This document shows positions 9,269 through 18,131 of a DNA stretch of 64,000 bases, one piece after another (position 1 is the stretch's first letter; each line of letters opens with the position of its first letter). The stretch covers positions 1 to 64,000 of the forward strand of contig JAKLJY010000027.1 of assembly GCA_023150895.1 (NCBI GenBank), given 5' to 3'. The notes beneath the pieces were generated by a model. It was given only the letters and a program-made list of their open reading frames with translations, made no database searches and was not told the origin of the DNA. The stretch comes from Myxococcota bacterium (GTDB lineage Bacteria; Myxococcota_A; Bradymonadia; UBA7976; UBA1532). Made by a program: the position numbers and the translations under genes.

Positions 9269-9396
9269 GTTCTCGGGTCCTTTGAGTCCTGTGCGCGGGC
9301 GCCGGGCGGCATGCCCCGGGTCCGCCGCGTCGATGGGTCGGAACGCGCGCACGTTAACAACCGGACCCCGCCGGGGCAATCTCGAATCGCGCGGGT

Positions 9397-10743
9397 TCAG
9401 ACCCCGTCGCCGACGGCCGTCGACCGTCGCGGGCAACGCGCACACCGGGTCGGGTCGGGCGCGGCGAGCGCCAGCGAACCGACGAGCTGCCGCAGCATCG
9501 CGGCGAGAGCGTCTTCGATGGCCTCGAAGGGCACGCCCTCGGCCTGCGCGACCGCCCGAGCCACGTCACCGAGCGTCCAGTCCCCGTTCAACAACGGCAA
9601 CATGCGCGCCGCAATGGGGTGAAAGACCTGCGCCGCGTGCGGGTTGCGCGCGATGGAGACTTGCTGCGGCGACAGGCTCCTGATGATGGGCGCGGCGGTC
9701 AACGGCGCGGCGGCGGGCTCGTGCCGCGTCACCGGCCAGCAGCCCGTGTCCAGCGGCAACGGCGTGATGTCCCAGAACAGGCTGCGATCGGTGTCGCAGG
9801 GCTTCGGCGGGGCCCGCTCGGCGATGCGCCGCACCGCGAACCAGAAGACCGGGCCGAGCAGGTGATCGACGATCTCCAGCCGCTCGACGAGGGGCAGGGC
9901 GCGAAACGCCGCATCCAGCGCCGGCTCGAAGTACCCCCGCGCCTCCCAGAAGGCCGGCTGCACCGGCGCGGCGATCTCCAGGCCCGCCGTCGCCAGAAAC
10001 TCGACGAGCTCCGGAATCGTGTAGCAGCGCTCCCGCGGGTTGAGCAGCGTATCGGCGAACTGCGGCGGGTTCTTCTCGGCGTTGTCGAGGCCGTTGGCGA
10101 AGACGCGCTCCAGGCGGTTCTTCGTCTGCGCGCCCCCGCGGCACAGCGAAAGTCCCGTCGCCGCGAGATGCTCGGGCGTCGGCGCGGGCCCGGCGAGCAG
10201 CCGGATCATGCGTTGCGCGTTCTCGAGCGGGAGCCGCTGCGTCCGGCTGTAGACCATGATCGCCATCGTCCCGCCCGGCGCCAGGTGGCGCTCGAGCACG
10301 GCCAGCCCCCGCTCCGGCGACTCCAGATGATGCAACACTCCGAAACTGCTGATGAAATCGTAAAGACCCTCCGGCCCCTTGCCGTACTCGAAGTTGCCCT
10401 GCCGGTGCCGGACGTTCGACGCGCCGAGGCGCGCGCACAGATGCGTCGAGACCTCCAGCGAGGCCGCGCTCAGGTCCACCGCGTCCACGTCGAAGTGCGG
10501 CAACGACAACGCCCAGGTCGCCGCTTCCCGCGTGCCGCAGCCGGCGATGAGCATGCGCCCGCGCCGCCCGCCGTTCACCCCCAGGCGGTTGTCGGCGCAG
10601 GTGCCCGTGCTGAACGCCAGGTGGTCGTAGAGCGTGCGGTCGAACTCGACCTGATCCACCAGCGGGTACGGGTGCCGCTCGTAGAACGCGCGCATGCGCT
10701 CGCGGTCGGCGTCCGGGTTTTCGTGCTCGCCATCGATCGCCAT
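9397..10743 (-). CDS. Class I SAM-dependent methyltransferase with C-terminal extension
   Basis: The 448-residue protein has a Rossmann methyltransferase core: motif I around [12 protein letters not shown] (the LxxGCG SAM-binding loop), an acidic end of strand 2 ([10 protein letters not shown]), and the post-motif [16 protein letters not shown] typical of small-molecule methyltransferases. The N-terminus carries [12 protein letters not shown], common in this class. The last 200 residues contain a domain with [17 protein letters not shown] and a C-terminal CARC pair, of unknown role. The substrate cannot be deduced. The gene is divergent from rpmG across a 73-base promoter region. Confidence 0.8.
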   Translation of the reverse strand: MAIDGEHENPDADRERMRAFYERHPYPLVDQVEFDRTLYDHLAFSTGTCADNRLGVNGGRRGRMLIAGCGTREAATWALSLPHFDVDAVDLSAASLEVSTHLCARLGASNVRHRQGNFEYGKGPEGLYDFISSFGVLHHLESPERGLAVLERHLAPGGTMAIMVYSRTQRLPLENAQRMIRLLAGPAPTPEHLAATGLSLCRGGAQTKNRLERVFANGLDNAEKNPPQFADTLLNPRERCYTIPELVEFLATAGLEIAAPVQPAFWEARGYFEPALDAAFRALPLVERLEIVDHLLGPVFWFAVRRIAERAPPKPCDTDRSLFWDITPLPLDTGCWPVTRHEPAAAPLTAAPIIRSLSPQQVSIARNPHAAQVFHPIAARMLPLLNGDWTLGDVARAVAQAEGVPFEAIEDALAAMLRQLVGSLALAAPDPTRCARCPRRSTAVGDGV

Positions 10744-10744
10744 C

Positions 10745-10774
10745 GTTGCCTCCCCGGGCCGCCTGTGCTACATA
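10745..10774 (+). promoter_or_regulatory. Predicted sigma-70-type promoter of rpmG
   Basis: TTGCCT (10745-10750) and TACATA (10769-10774) are separated by 18 bases, a good housekeeping promoter match. An AT-rich AAATTTTC follows downstream, and the rpmG start is about 40 bases further on. It lies just outside the start of the divergent methyltransferase gene. Confidence 0.5.
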
Positions 10775-10816
10775 CCGGCGCCCAAATTTTCAGACCTTCA
10801 CCCACGGGAGACTCCC

Positions 10817-10984
10817 ATGGCCAAGAGCAAGCGCGACAAGATCAAGCTCGAGAGCACCGCCGACACGGGCTACTTCTACACCACCACGAAGAACCGCCGC
10901 ACCACCACCGGCAAGCTCGAGTTCATGAAGTACGATCCGGTCGTGCGCAAGCACGTCCTGTTCAAAGAGACCAAGCTGAAGTGA
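10817..10984 (+). CDS. rpmG: 50S ribosomal protein L33
   Basis: This is a 55-residue basic protein with the L33 core ([20 protein letters not shown], then [16 protein letters not shown]). It has no cysteines, so it is the zinc-independent (C-minus) form of L33. It belongs to the large ribosomal subunit near the E site. The ATG at 10817 follows GGGAG at proper spacing. The open frame extends upstream, but the extension is not L33-like. A promoter lies at 10745-10774 and a perfect hairpin begins 6 bases after the stop, so this is a monocistronic unit. Confidence 0.97.
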   Translation: MAKSKRDKIKLESTADTGYFYTTTKNRRTTTGKLEFMKYDPVVRKHVLFKETKLK

Positions 10985-10990
10985 CCGAGA

Positions 10991-11010
10991 GTGCTTGAGA
11001 AATCAAGCAC
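10991..11010 (+). terminator. Hairpin after rpmG
   Basis: A perfect 8-bp stem GTGCTTGA/TCAAGCAC closes a GAAA tetraloop of the stable GNRA type, starting 6 bases after the rpmG stop. The T run after it is short (TTAC), so termination may be imperfect. Confidence 0.65.
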
Positions 11011-11438
11011 TTACGAACGGCGTTTCAGCGTGGTGCGGGTCGTTGCGCATGGATTCTGGCGCAGCACCTGCACGACTCGAAGCGCAATCGGCAAGCGGGA
11101 AACGGCTGCACGATGCGGTGCTGCCTTCGCCGGCTCGAGCAGCACGGCAGGATCGCTGGCCTCTTCGGCGAGAATGATGCGGTCGACGGCGCACGGGCCG
11201 CCGCCTTCAGTGGCGTCGTCGTCGCCGGCGCCGTCGAGAACGCCCCTGGCAAGTGCCACGGCGCCATCAGCGCCCGGACCGGGCTCCACCGGGCAACGCG
11301 GTCGCCGCGTCTACCCGCTCTGCGAGCGGCGCGGCCAGGTCGGAGACGCCCGAGGCGGCATGAACGGGCCAGCGCCTGAGCCGGGGTCGAGACCAAGCCC
11401 ATAGGCAAGATTCCGCTCGATCTGTATGGGGGGAACGG
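11011..11438 (-). other. 428-base gap with a possible decayed gene on the minus strand
   Basis: No intact gene is convincing here. On the minus strand a stretch of about 90 codons (11289 down to 11011) has protein-like composition, with phrases such as CAVDRIILAEEASDPAVLLEP. The previous 40 codons, in another frame, read as a plausible continuation (DLAAPLAERVDAATALPGG). This could be a frameshifted fragment left when the downstream islet was inserted, or simply high-GC noise. The last 30 bases hold the ribosome binding site (GGGGGGAA) of the next gene. Confidence 0.25.
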
Positions 11439-14210
11439 ATGATGGACCCGCAGACCTTCCAGCCCGCCCGTTGGTGGCGGTTCGACTTCCATACGCATAC
11501 GCCGGCGTCGAAGGACACCAAGGCCTGGGAGAGCAAGAAGGGGACGGCCGACGAGGTCACGCCCGAGAAGTGGCTGCTGACGTTCATGGCCGCGGGCCTC
11601 GACTGCGTCGCGATCACCGACCACAACTGTGGGGACTGGATTGACAGGCTGAAAGCGGCCTACACGACGCTCGCGGACACTCAGGGTCCCGGCTTCCGCG
11701 AGCTGACGCTGTTTCCGGGGGTGGAGATCTCAGCCCATGGGGGCATCCACATCCTGGCGATTCTGGATCCGAGTGCGACGACCGCGGACGTCGACACCTT
11801 GCTCGGCCGGGTGGACTACCGTGGCACGAAAGGCGACAGCGACGGTGTGACGGCACTTGGCCTCGCGGAGGTCATCCGGGCCATCCACGCCACCGGTGGG
11901 CTGGCGATCCCGGCCCACGCCGATCGGCCGAAGGGGTTGTTGCAGTGTGAGCCGAACTCCCGTGCCAGCCGAGTCGACGCCAACACGCTTCGACAAGCCG
12001 TGGATGTGGAGGGGCTTCTGGCCGTGGAATGGTGCGACGCCGCGAGCCCGGTGCCCCAATGTGTCGATGCCGAGGCGGGGCGGCTCGCACGGGTGCTGGG
12101 CAGCGACTGCCACGACTCCAGCGGACCCGGCGCCCCCGGAGCGAAGTTCACCTGGGTCAAGATGGGCCGTCCGACGCTCGACGGCCTCCGCCTGGCGCTG
12201 CTGGACGGCAACGACGCCTCCTTGAGGCGCAGTCCGGACGAAGCCGGAGATCCGAATGCCCCACCGCCTCACTCGTTGAGCGCCATCGAAATCCAGTCGG
12301 CGCGGTACATGGGTCGCGGCAGTCCCACGAAGGTCGAGCTGTCGCCCTTCTTCAATGCGATCATCGGCGGGCGCGGAACCGGAAAGTCGACCGTGCTCCA
12401 TTCACTGCGCCTGGCGTCCGGCCGCGGCCCGGAACTCGACGCGGCGACCGAGCCCGGCCGCCAGTTCGAGCGCTTCCGGGAGGTGGCCAAGGGCCGCGAC
12501 GGCGAAGGTGCGCTTCGAGACGATACGGTCATTTACGTCGAATGGCGGCAGCCGAGTGGAAGGACTCGGCTGGTCTGGCGGCCCGGAGGCGCAGCGGTCG
12601 CCGTGGAACGCTGGGGAGAGGATGGATGGGTGGCCACGGCCAGTCAGGCGCTGACCCCGGAACGATTCCCGGTCCGCTTGCTGTCACAGGGCCAGATCGC
12701 GACGATTTCGGGAACAGGCCGGCGCGCCCTCATCGAAATCATCGATCAGTCGGCAGGATGTGCGCCGCTCGTCGCCGAGTGGAACGAGAGCAGGCGAGCG
12801 TTCTTTTCGCTGCGCGCGCGCCTTCGGGAGCTCGACGCCAGGCTGGCCGAGCTGCCCGAAGTCGAGCGGCGGTTCGAGGACGTGGAACGCAAACTCGCGG
12901 CTTTCGGGCAGGCGAATCATGCGGCTGTGCTGCGAGCCTACGCCCGGTCTGCACATCAGTTTCGAGAGGTCAGAGCGGTCTTCGAGCAGGCGCGCGCGTT
13001 CGCCGCACGAATCGAGGGCTTGCGCGACGACGTCGTCCTCGAAGACTGGGTGGCCAACGAGGCGGCCGACATGGATGGGGCGTTGTCTACCTGGCGAAGC
13101 GACGTCGATGGGACGCTGGCGAGCCTGCGAGCTCGGCTCGACCACGAGGCGGCGACCCTTCGAGCGACGGTCGACGGCTGGAACCAGGATCCGCGCCTGA
13201 CGGCCTGGCGCACACGGCAGGAGGCCGCGAAGTCCGCGTACGACTCCCTCCACGCACAGCTCTCGGCCCAGGGTGTGCGGGACCCCGGGGCGTTCGCCCG
13301 GTTGACTCAGGAGCGTCAGACGCTCGACATGAAACGCAAGGAGTTTACTCGGCTGCGGGGTGATCGGGATGCGCTCGCGACGACCATCGACGCCCAGCGC
13401 ACGCTGATCGCCGAACGCCGCGCCGCCATCACGTCGAAGCGGCAAGCCTTCATCGATACCCACCTCCGGGACAATCCGCATGTGCGGATCCGGGTCGTCC
13501 CCCACGGTTTCGACCCGCGGCAAATCGAACGCGAGCTCAGACGTCTGCTCGATGTCCAGGACGATCGCTTCGCCGACGACATCCTGGACATCCGGAACGA
13601 GGACGGTGGGGCGTCGGCCGGGGGCCTCGCCTTCGAACTTGCGCGTGAGAACGACGACAAGCCGAGCACCATCGAGGCCGCTCGCCGACGTCTGATCGAG
13701 CGGGACGGATTCAGTGTCCGCTTCAGGAACTACCTGGAGAAACGACTCGAAAAGCCGGAGTTCGCCGACCACATCCTCACCTGGACTCCGGACGACGACG
13801 TCAGGATCGACTATCTGCGGGACGGGCGACCGACACCGATCGAGCACGGGTCCCCAGGGCAACGCTCGGCCGCGCTGCTGGCTTTCCTGCTCGCCTTCGG
13901 GGAGGAGCCCATCGTCCTCGACCAGCCCGAGGACGATCTGGACAATCAGCTCATCTACGACCTCGTGGTCGAACAAATCCGCGAGAACAAGCGGCGTCGT
14001 CAGCTCATCATCGTGACGCACAACCCCAACATCGTCGTGAATGGCGACGCGGAGCTGGTCTACGTCATGGAATTCGTCAAAGGTCAGTGCGTCGTCCGGG
14101 CGCGGGGTGCCCTGCAGGAGAAGCAGCTCAGGGACGAAGTGTGTCGTGTCATGGAAGGCGGGCGCGAGGCGCTCGCGCGTCGGTGGAAACGCCTCAAGGA
14201 GAGCGGTTGA
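11439..14210 (+). CDS. TrlF-type PHP-domain / SMC-like ATPase
   Basis: The 923-residue protein opens with a PHP phosphoesterase-type domain with metal ligands in FDFHTHTPASKD (His18, His20), ITDHN (Asp61, His62), PGVEIS (Glu96), a GGIH turn, PAHADRP (His160) and GSDCHD (His225). The rest is an ABC/SMC-type ATPase: Walker A GGRGTGKS (310-317), long coiled-coil arms (about 440-680), signature SPGQRSAALLAF, Walker B IVLDQPEDDLDN (about 825-837), and H-loop VTHNPN. This is the architecture of TrlF-family ATPases, likely nucleic-acid-acting enzymes that often occur in accessory regions. The start has a strong Shine-Dalgarno sequence. It is followed one base later by a Schlafen/AlbA-type gene. Confidence 0.85.
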   Translation: MMDPQTFQPARWWRFDFHTHTPASKDTKAWESKKGTADEVTPEKWLLTFMAAGLDCVAITDHNCGDWIDRLKAAYTTLADTQGPGFRELTLFPGVEISAHGGIHILAILDPSATTADVDTLLGRVDYRGTKGDSDGVTALGLAEVIRAIHATGGLAIPAHADRPKGLLQCEPNSRASRVDANTLRQAVDVEGLLAVEWCDAASPVPQCVDAEAGRLARVLGSDCHDSSGPGAPGAKFTWVKMGRPTLDGLRLALLDGNDASLRRSPDEAGDPNAPPPHSLSAIEIQSARYMGRGSPTKVELSPFFNAIIGGRGTGKSTVLHSLRLASGRGPELDAATEPGRQFERFREVAKGRDGEGALRDDTVIYVEWRQPSGRTRLVWRPGGAAVAVERWGEDGWVATASQALTPERFPVRLLSQGQIATISGTGRRALIEIIDQSAGCAPLVAEWNESRRAFFSLRARLRELDARLAELPEVERRFEDVERKLAAFGQANHAAVLRAYARSAHQFREVRAVFEQARAFAARIEGLRDDVVLEDWVANEAADMDGALSTWRSDVDGTLASLRARLDHEAATLRATVDGWNQDPRLTAWRTRQEAAKSAYDSLHAQLSAQGVRDPGAFARLTQERQTLDMKRKEFTRLRGDRDALATTIDAQRTLIAERRAAITSKRQAFIDTHLRDNPHVRIRVVPHGFDPRQIERELRRLLDVQDDRFADDILDIRNEDGGASAGGLAFELARENDDKPSTIEAARRRLIERDGFSVRFRNYLEKRLEKPEFADHILTWTPDDDVRIDYLRDGRPTPIEHGSPGQRSAALLAFLLAFGEEPIVLDQPEDDLDNQLIYDLVVEQIRENKRRRQLIIVTHNPNIVVNGDAELVYVMEFVKGQCVVRARGALQEKQLRDEVCRVMEGGREALARRWKRLKESG

Positions 14211-14211
14211 C

Positions 14212-15477
14212 ATGCTGGGCACCCGAAGCGAGCTGCTGGAGAAGATCCGGCTGGGTGAGGACGCCTTCCTGGAGTTGAAGGAGGTCCGCTTTGCCGGCGG
14301 GAAGGTCCGCGGACCCACCCAGGAATCGCTCGCCGACGAACTCTCCGCGTTCGCGAACTCGACGGGCGGTGTCCTCCTTCTCGGTGTCGAGGACACGCAA
14401 CGCGAGGTCGTGGGCGTCCCCCTCGACCGACTCGACGAGGTGGAGCGCGTCGTCCGGGAAGCCTGCGAGCAGTCGGCCAGGCCCCCCCTTGCGCCCGTCA
14501 TCGAACGCATGACGCTGCCCGACTCACAGGGCGTCGAGCGGCCCATCCTGCGTATCGCCGTCACCCGAAGCCTGTTTGTTCACCAGAGTCCGGGCGGCTA
14601 CTTGCACCGCGTGGGGTCGTCGAAGCGCCCGATTCCACCGGAACACCTGGCGAGGCTTTTCCAGCAACGAAGCCAATCGAGGCTCATTCGTTTCGACGAG
14701 ACACCCGTCGTCTCCGCGGCGCTCGATGATCTCGACGACGGACTCTGGCGGCGATTCGCGCCGACCACGACTTCGGACGACACCGCGACCTTGCTCGGCA
14801 AGCTGGCGATGGCCGGCCTCGACGAGAACGGGACTTGGCGGCCCACCGTCGCGGGTCTCCTCATGGGCAGTGATCATCCCCAAGAATTCCTGCCTGGTGC
14901 CTTCGTCCAGGCCGTCGCGTACCAGGGCAACTCCGTCGTCCCGACGGCGGAGTCGGCGTATCAGCGCGACGCGCTGGATCTCACAGGACCACTGGATCGG
15001 CAGATCGTCGGCGCCTGCGCTTTCGTGCGCAAGAACATGCGGACGCCCGCGTTCAAACACGCCGCGGGCGGCCGGGAAGACGTCCCGCAGTTCTCGATGC
15101 GCGCGGTCTTCGAGGCGATCACCAATGCGGTGGCCCATCGAGACTACTCGATGGCGGGGTCGAAGGTCCGCCTCCGGATCTTCGACGACCGGCTGGAGAT
15201 CTTCTCCCCGGGCATGCTCCCGAATACCATGACGACCGAAAGCCTCGCGCTCCGTCAGGCCGCCCGCAACGAAGCCATCACGAGCCTGCTCGCGCGCTGC
15301 CCGATCGACGACGCGACACTGGCCGCTCACCGCCAACACATCATGGACAAACGGGGTGAAGGCGTTCCGGTCATTCTGGCCGAGAGCGAACAACTGTCCG
15401 GCAAGAGACCCACCTATCGCGTCATCGATCAGTGCGAACTCCTCCTGACGATCCCAGCCGCCACTCTGGAGCGTTGA
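14212..15477 (+). CDS. Schlafen/AlbA_2-type putative ATP-binding protein
   Basis: The 421-residue protein begins with an AlbA_2 (Schlafen-like) domain: EDAFLELKEVRFAGGKV, then LADELSAFANSTGGVLLLGVED. Its second half has the GHKL-ATPase-like block of COG2865 proteins (FEAITNAVAHRDYS, LRIFDDRLEIFSPGMLP). Members are often annotated as transcriptional regulators or RecG-like, and relatives occur in phage-defence loci. The ATG lies one base after the TrlF-type stop, with GGAG upstream in that gene's end, so the two form an operon. I infer a two-gene nucleic-acid-acting, possibly defensive module. No transposase or integrase is visible near it. Confidence 0.8.
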   Translation: MLGTRSELLEKIRLGEDAFLELKEVRFAGGKVRGPTQESLADELSAFANSTGGVLLLGVEDTQREVVGVPLDRLDEVERVVREACEQSARPPLAPVIERMTLPDSQGVERPILRIAVTRSLFVHQSPGGYLHRVGSSKRPIPPEHLARLFQQRSQSRLIRFDETPVVSAALDDLDDGLWRRFAPTTTSDDTATLLGKLAMAGLDENGTWRPTVAGLLMGSDHPQEFLPGAFVQAVAYQGNSVVPTAESAYQRDALDLTGPLDRQIVGACAFVRKNMRTPAFKHAAGGREDVPQFSMRAVFEAITNAVAHRDYSMAGSKVRLRIFDDRLEIFSPGMLPNTMTTESLALRQAARNEAITSLLARCPIDDATLAAHRQHIMDKRGEGVPVILAESEQLSGKRPTYRVIDQCELLLTIPAATLER

Positions 15478-15600
15478 AAACGACGCCCGGGTCCGTGGTC
15501 GCCATCCCTGACCGCGATGGACTCGTCGGTGATTCGCCCACTCTCGATGACTCTTCTCAGCCTGCCAGACGCCGCGAGTGGCCCGCGCGTCCCCGCTCTC

Positions 15601-17907
15601 TCAGTCGACGCACGCGTCGAGGTTCCGGCGCAGCACTGCGCGGCGGTTTTCCGTCACCTCGAGCATGCGCATCATGGTCAGCGTGATGTCGAGGCGCTGC
15701 GCGTCGACGGTCGCCAGCGCCGGGTTGTCGCGCACCATCTCGAGACCGGCGGCGGCCGTCTCGTCGGTGTCGAGCACGCCGAAGAGTTCCGTCTGCACGC
15801 CCTCCATGACGCCGGTCAGGTGCTCGGGCGTGAGCGTCGCGAGCACCTCTTCCAGGGCCCGCCGATAGCGGCGGTAGAGGTCCTCCGAGCGCAGGAGGGC
15901 CTGGTCGACCTCCGCCTCCGTGCAGTACGTCAGGCCGCAGCGGTCGACGATGGCCCGGGCGCCGTCGGCATGGCAGGCGGACCAGAGATCGTCGTTGTCC
16001 CAGGCGGAGACGCGGAAGCGCTCGCCGCTGCCCTCCGCGCTGCCGGCGAAGAAGGCCTCGTCGATGAAGTCGCCGTTCTCCAGCAGGCTGTTGACGGCGA
16101 GCCAGCGCAGGTACGCGTCGAGTTGCAAGTGCTCCTCGAGGAACTCGACGAGACGATCCGGCGACTCGGCGAGCGCCCCGTCACCGATGGCTTCGAACCG
16201 CAGACGCGCCGCCTCGGCGAGCTCGGGGTCCGAGGGGTGCTTGACCTCGGCCGGCCAGGCGTCGATGTCGTAGCCGCGCCGGACGACGCTGGTGAGCCCG
16301 AGGCTCGCGTCCCGGAACGCGCGCTCGGCCTGGTAGACCAGCATGTACAGCCCCTGATTGACACCGTCGATGCGCACCCGGACGTACCGGAAGGGCGGCG
16401 CGAACAGACCGAAGCCCGCCAGCACGCGATTGCCGAAGACCTGCCCGAAGTACTTCAGGTCCTGACACATCGAGATCAGGATGAAGCGGTCCGAGGCGAG
16501 ATCCGGCGCGATCCGCCGGCGGCCGCCGTCGAGCTCGACGGTGATGCTCTTGCGCTCGCAGGCCAGGGTGCCGAGGCCGTGGAAGTGCGCCACCGCCGGC
16601 ACCGGGGTCGCGTCGCCCAGGGCGACGGCCGTCGTGAAGTCCTCGATGCTCGCCGCGGCGTACCGCTCGTCGTAGACGACGCGCTCCTCGGGCGTGAAGG
16701 TGAACGCGATCTCCTTCGGGTAGGGGTAGTCGTCGGCCGCCGCCGCCGCGGGGTCGCAGGGGGCGAACACCTGCTCGGCCATGGGCTCGGGGGCCTCGAC
16801 GACCTGGTAGGTCGGCCCGGCGCGCAGGCCGAAGGCCTCCCCTTCGGCCAGGGCCGGGCACGCGCCGACGCGGAAGAGGGCGGCGCGACGCGTCTGCAGC
16901 TCGGCCACGAGCGCCGCCGCATCGTCCTCGAAGTCGACCACGGCCGCCCGCGAAAGGGTCTGCACCGGCCGGGCGACGCCCGGGGGCGTCTCGGCCATGG
17001 CCTCCCCCAGAACGATCAGCGCCCGCGCCGGGGTCGTGTAACGGCTCTCGAGATCGGCAACGGCCTCCCGCAGGGCGTCGAGATGGGGCGCGGCCGAACG
17101 GTCGGGCTCGGCGCGGAAGTGCGCGAGCTGTGACCGGGCATGGGCCCGGTCGAGGGTCAGCTCGGCCAGGACGCGGGGGGCGTCCCCGATGGCCAGGACG
17201 GCGACGCGCTCGCCGGGCGGCAGCGCCGTGATCAGCGTGTCGGCCAGCAGGCGGCGCATCAGGTTCTCACCGGGATCGGCCGCCGGCACGAGCACGATCA
17301 CCGTCAGGCCACTGGCGGCGGCCACCGGGCGCAGGACCCCCGGCACCGGCGGCAGGTTCGCTCGCTCGAGCTCGATCTCGGCCCACGCGGCGGCGTCCGG
17401 CGCCTCGGCGGGCAGTTCGACGAGCAACTGAACCCCGCCACCGGGAAAGCCGAGCACGCGGACCGGCGTCGGCGGCGGGGGCGGCGGTAGGGCCATGTCC
17501 GCCGCCGCGTCCGGCCCGAGATCGGGCGCGGGCGGCGCGGCCGCGTCCTGCGCGAGGTCCGGTGCCGGCGGCACGACCGCATCCACAGCCACGTCCGGCG
17601 TCGGGGCGATCGCACCGTCCGGCCCGACGTCCGGTGGCGGTGGGGCCATGCCATCCTGCTCCGCGCCGCCGCGGGCATCGGCCGACCCGCTGTGGGCATC
17701 CGTCGGGGACCGGGCGTCCGACCCGCCCGCCTCCTGGCCGGGCGCGGCATCGGCGACGCGCGCGTCCGTCGCGCCGGCGGCGACGCTCGAGCGCGACTCG
17801 CCCGATCCGCAGCCGGCCACGAGCGTCGTTGCCCACAGCGCGACGAGCCACGCGCCGCCGCGCGCTCTCGGAATCGGATGCGCGGGGCGCAGGGGTCGCG
17901 ACGTCAT
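15601..17907 (-). CDS. Lipoprotein with Rossmann/vWA-like region and CotH-type domain
   Basis: The 768-residue protein has a signal and lipobox (LVAGC, about residue 33) and then about 110 residues of low-complexity Asp/Pro/Ala repeats. Residues of about 145-360 look like an alternating alpha/beta domain (LTVIVLVPAADPGENLM..RALIVLGEAM), possibly vWA-like but without a clear MIDAS motif. The C-terminal 400 residues resemble the CotH kinase family: KEIAFTFTPEERVVYDERY, CERKSITVELDGG, SDRFILISMCQDLKYFGQ, FRYVRVRIDGVNQGLYMLV, and an AWDNDDLWSAC motif where CotH has its metal-binding acidic residues. The role may be modification of surface proteins. It is convergent with the Schlafen-type gene. 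Confidence 0.75.
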   Translation of the reverse strand: MTSRPLRPAHPIPRARGGAWLVALWATTLVAGCGSGESRSSVAAGATDARVADAAPGQEAGGSDARSPTDAHSGSADARGGAEQDGMAPPPPDVGPDGAIAPTPDVAVDAVVPPAPDLAQDAAAPPAPDLGPDAAADMALPPPPPPTPVRVLGFPGGGVQLLVELPAEAPDAAAWAEIELERANLPPVPGVLRPVAAASGLTVIVLVPAADPGENLMRRLLADTLITALPPGERVAVLAIGDAPRVLAELTLDRAHARSQLAHFRAEPDRSAAPHLDALREAVADLESRYTTPARALIVLGEAMAETPPGVARPVQTLSRAAVVDFEDDAAALVAELQTRRAALFRVGACPALAEGEAFGLRAGPTYQVVEAPEPMAEQVFAPCDPAAAAADDYPYPKEIAFTFTPEERVVYDERYAAASIEDFTTAVALGDATPVPAVAHFHGLGTLACERKSITVELDGGRRRIAPDLASDRFILISMCQDLKYFGQVFGNRVLAGFGLFAPPFRYVRVRIDGVNQGLYMLVYQAERAFRDASLGLTSVVRRGYDIDAWPAEVKHPSDPELAEAARLRFEAIGDGALAESPDRLVEFLEEHLQLDAYLRWLAVNSLLENGDFIDEAFFAGSAEGSGERFRVSAWDNDDLWSACHADGARAIVDRCGLTYCTEAEVDQALLRSEDLYRRYRRALEEVLATLTPEHLTGVMEGVQTELFGVLDTDETAAAGLEMVRDNPALATVDAQRLDITLTMMRMLEVTENRRAVLRRNLDACVD

Positions 17908-18131
17908 CGGCTCTCCGGGCTCGTTCAGCGTCGATGTTCCGGTGCCGCGTCGGGGGCGTCAATGTGTTGTTCGCGTCGAGTCCGGGACCGACGCCGCCGG
18001 CCCACGGAATTCCGTCGCGGGGCGCCGGCGGCCGCCGTCGGTCGCCTCGAAAAACCGCGACCGTCGCCCCTGGCGGGCCGGGCATCGCCGGCGGACATGC
18101 CGATGGCATGAAACGTGCTAATGCCGACCCC
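17908..18131. promoter_or_regulatory. Divergent intergenic region, CotH-type lipoprotein / cytochrome
   Basis: This 224-base region separates two divergent exported-protein genes and must hold both promoters. I could not pick out a confident -35/-10 pair. The open frame across it on the plus strand has the composition of antisense shadow, not of protein. Confidence 0.3.

Noticed and set aside
11439-15477. Classification of the islet as a named defence system
   Set aside because: The families are clear, but I cannot match the exact two-gene set to a defined system, and no integrase or transposase is visible.
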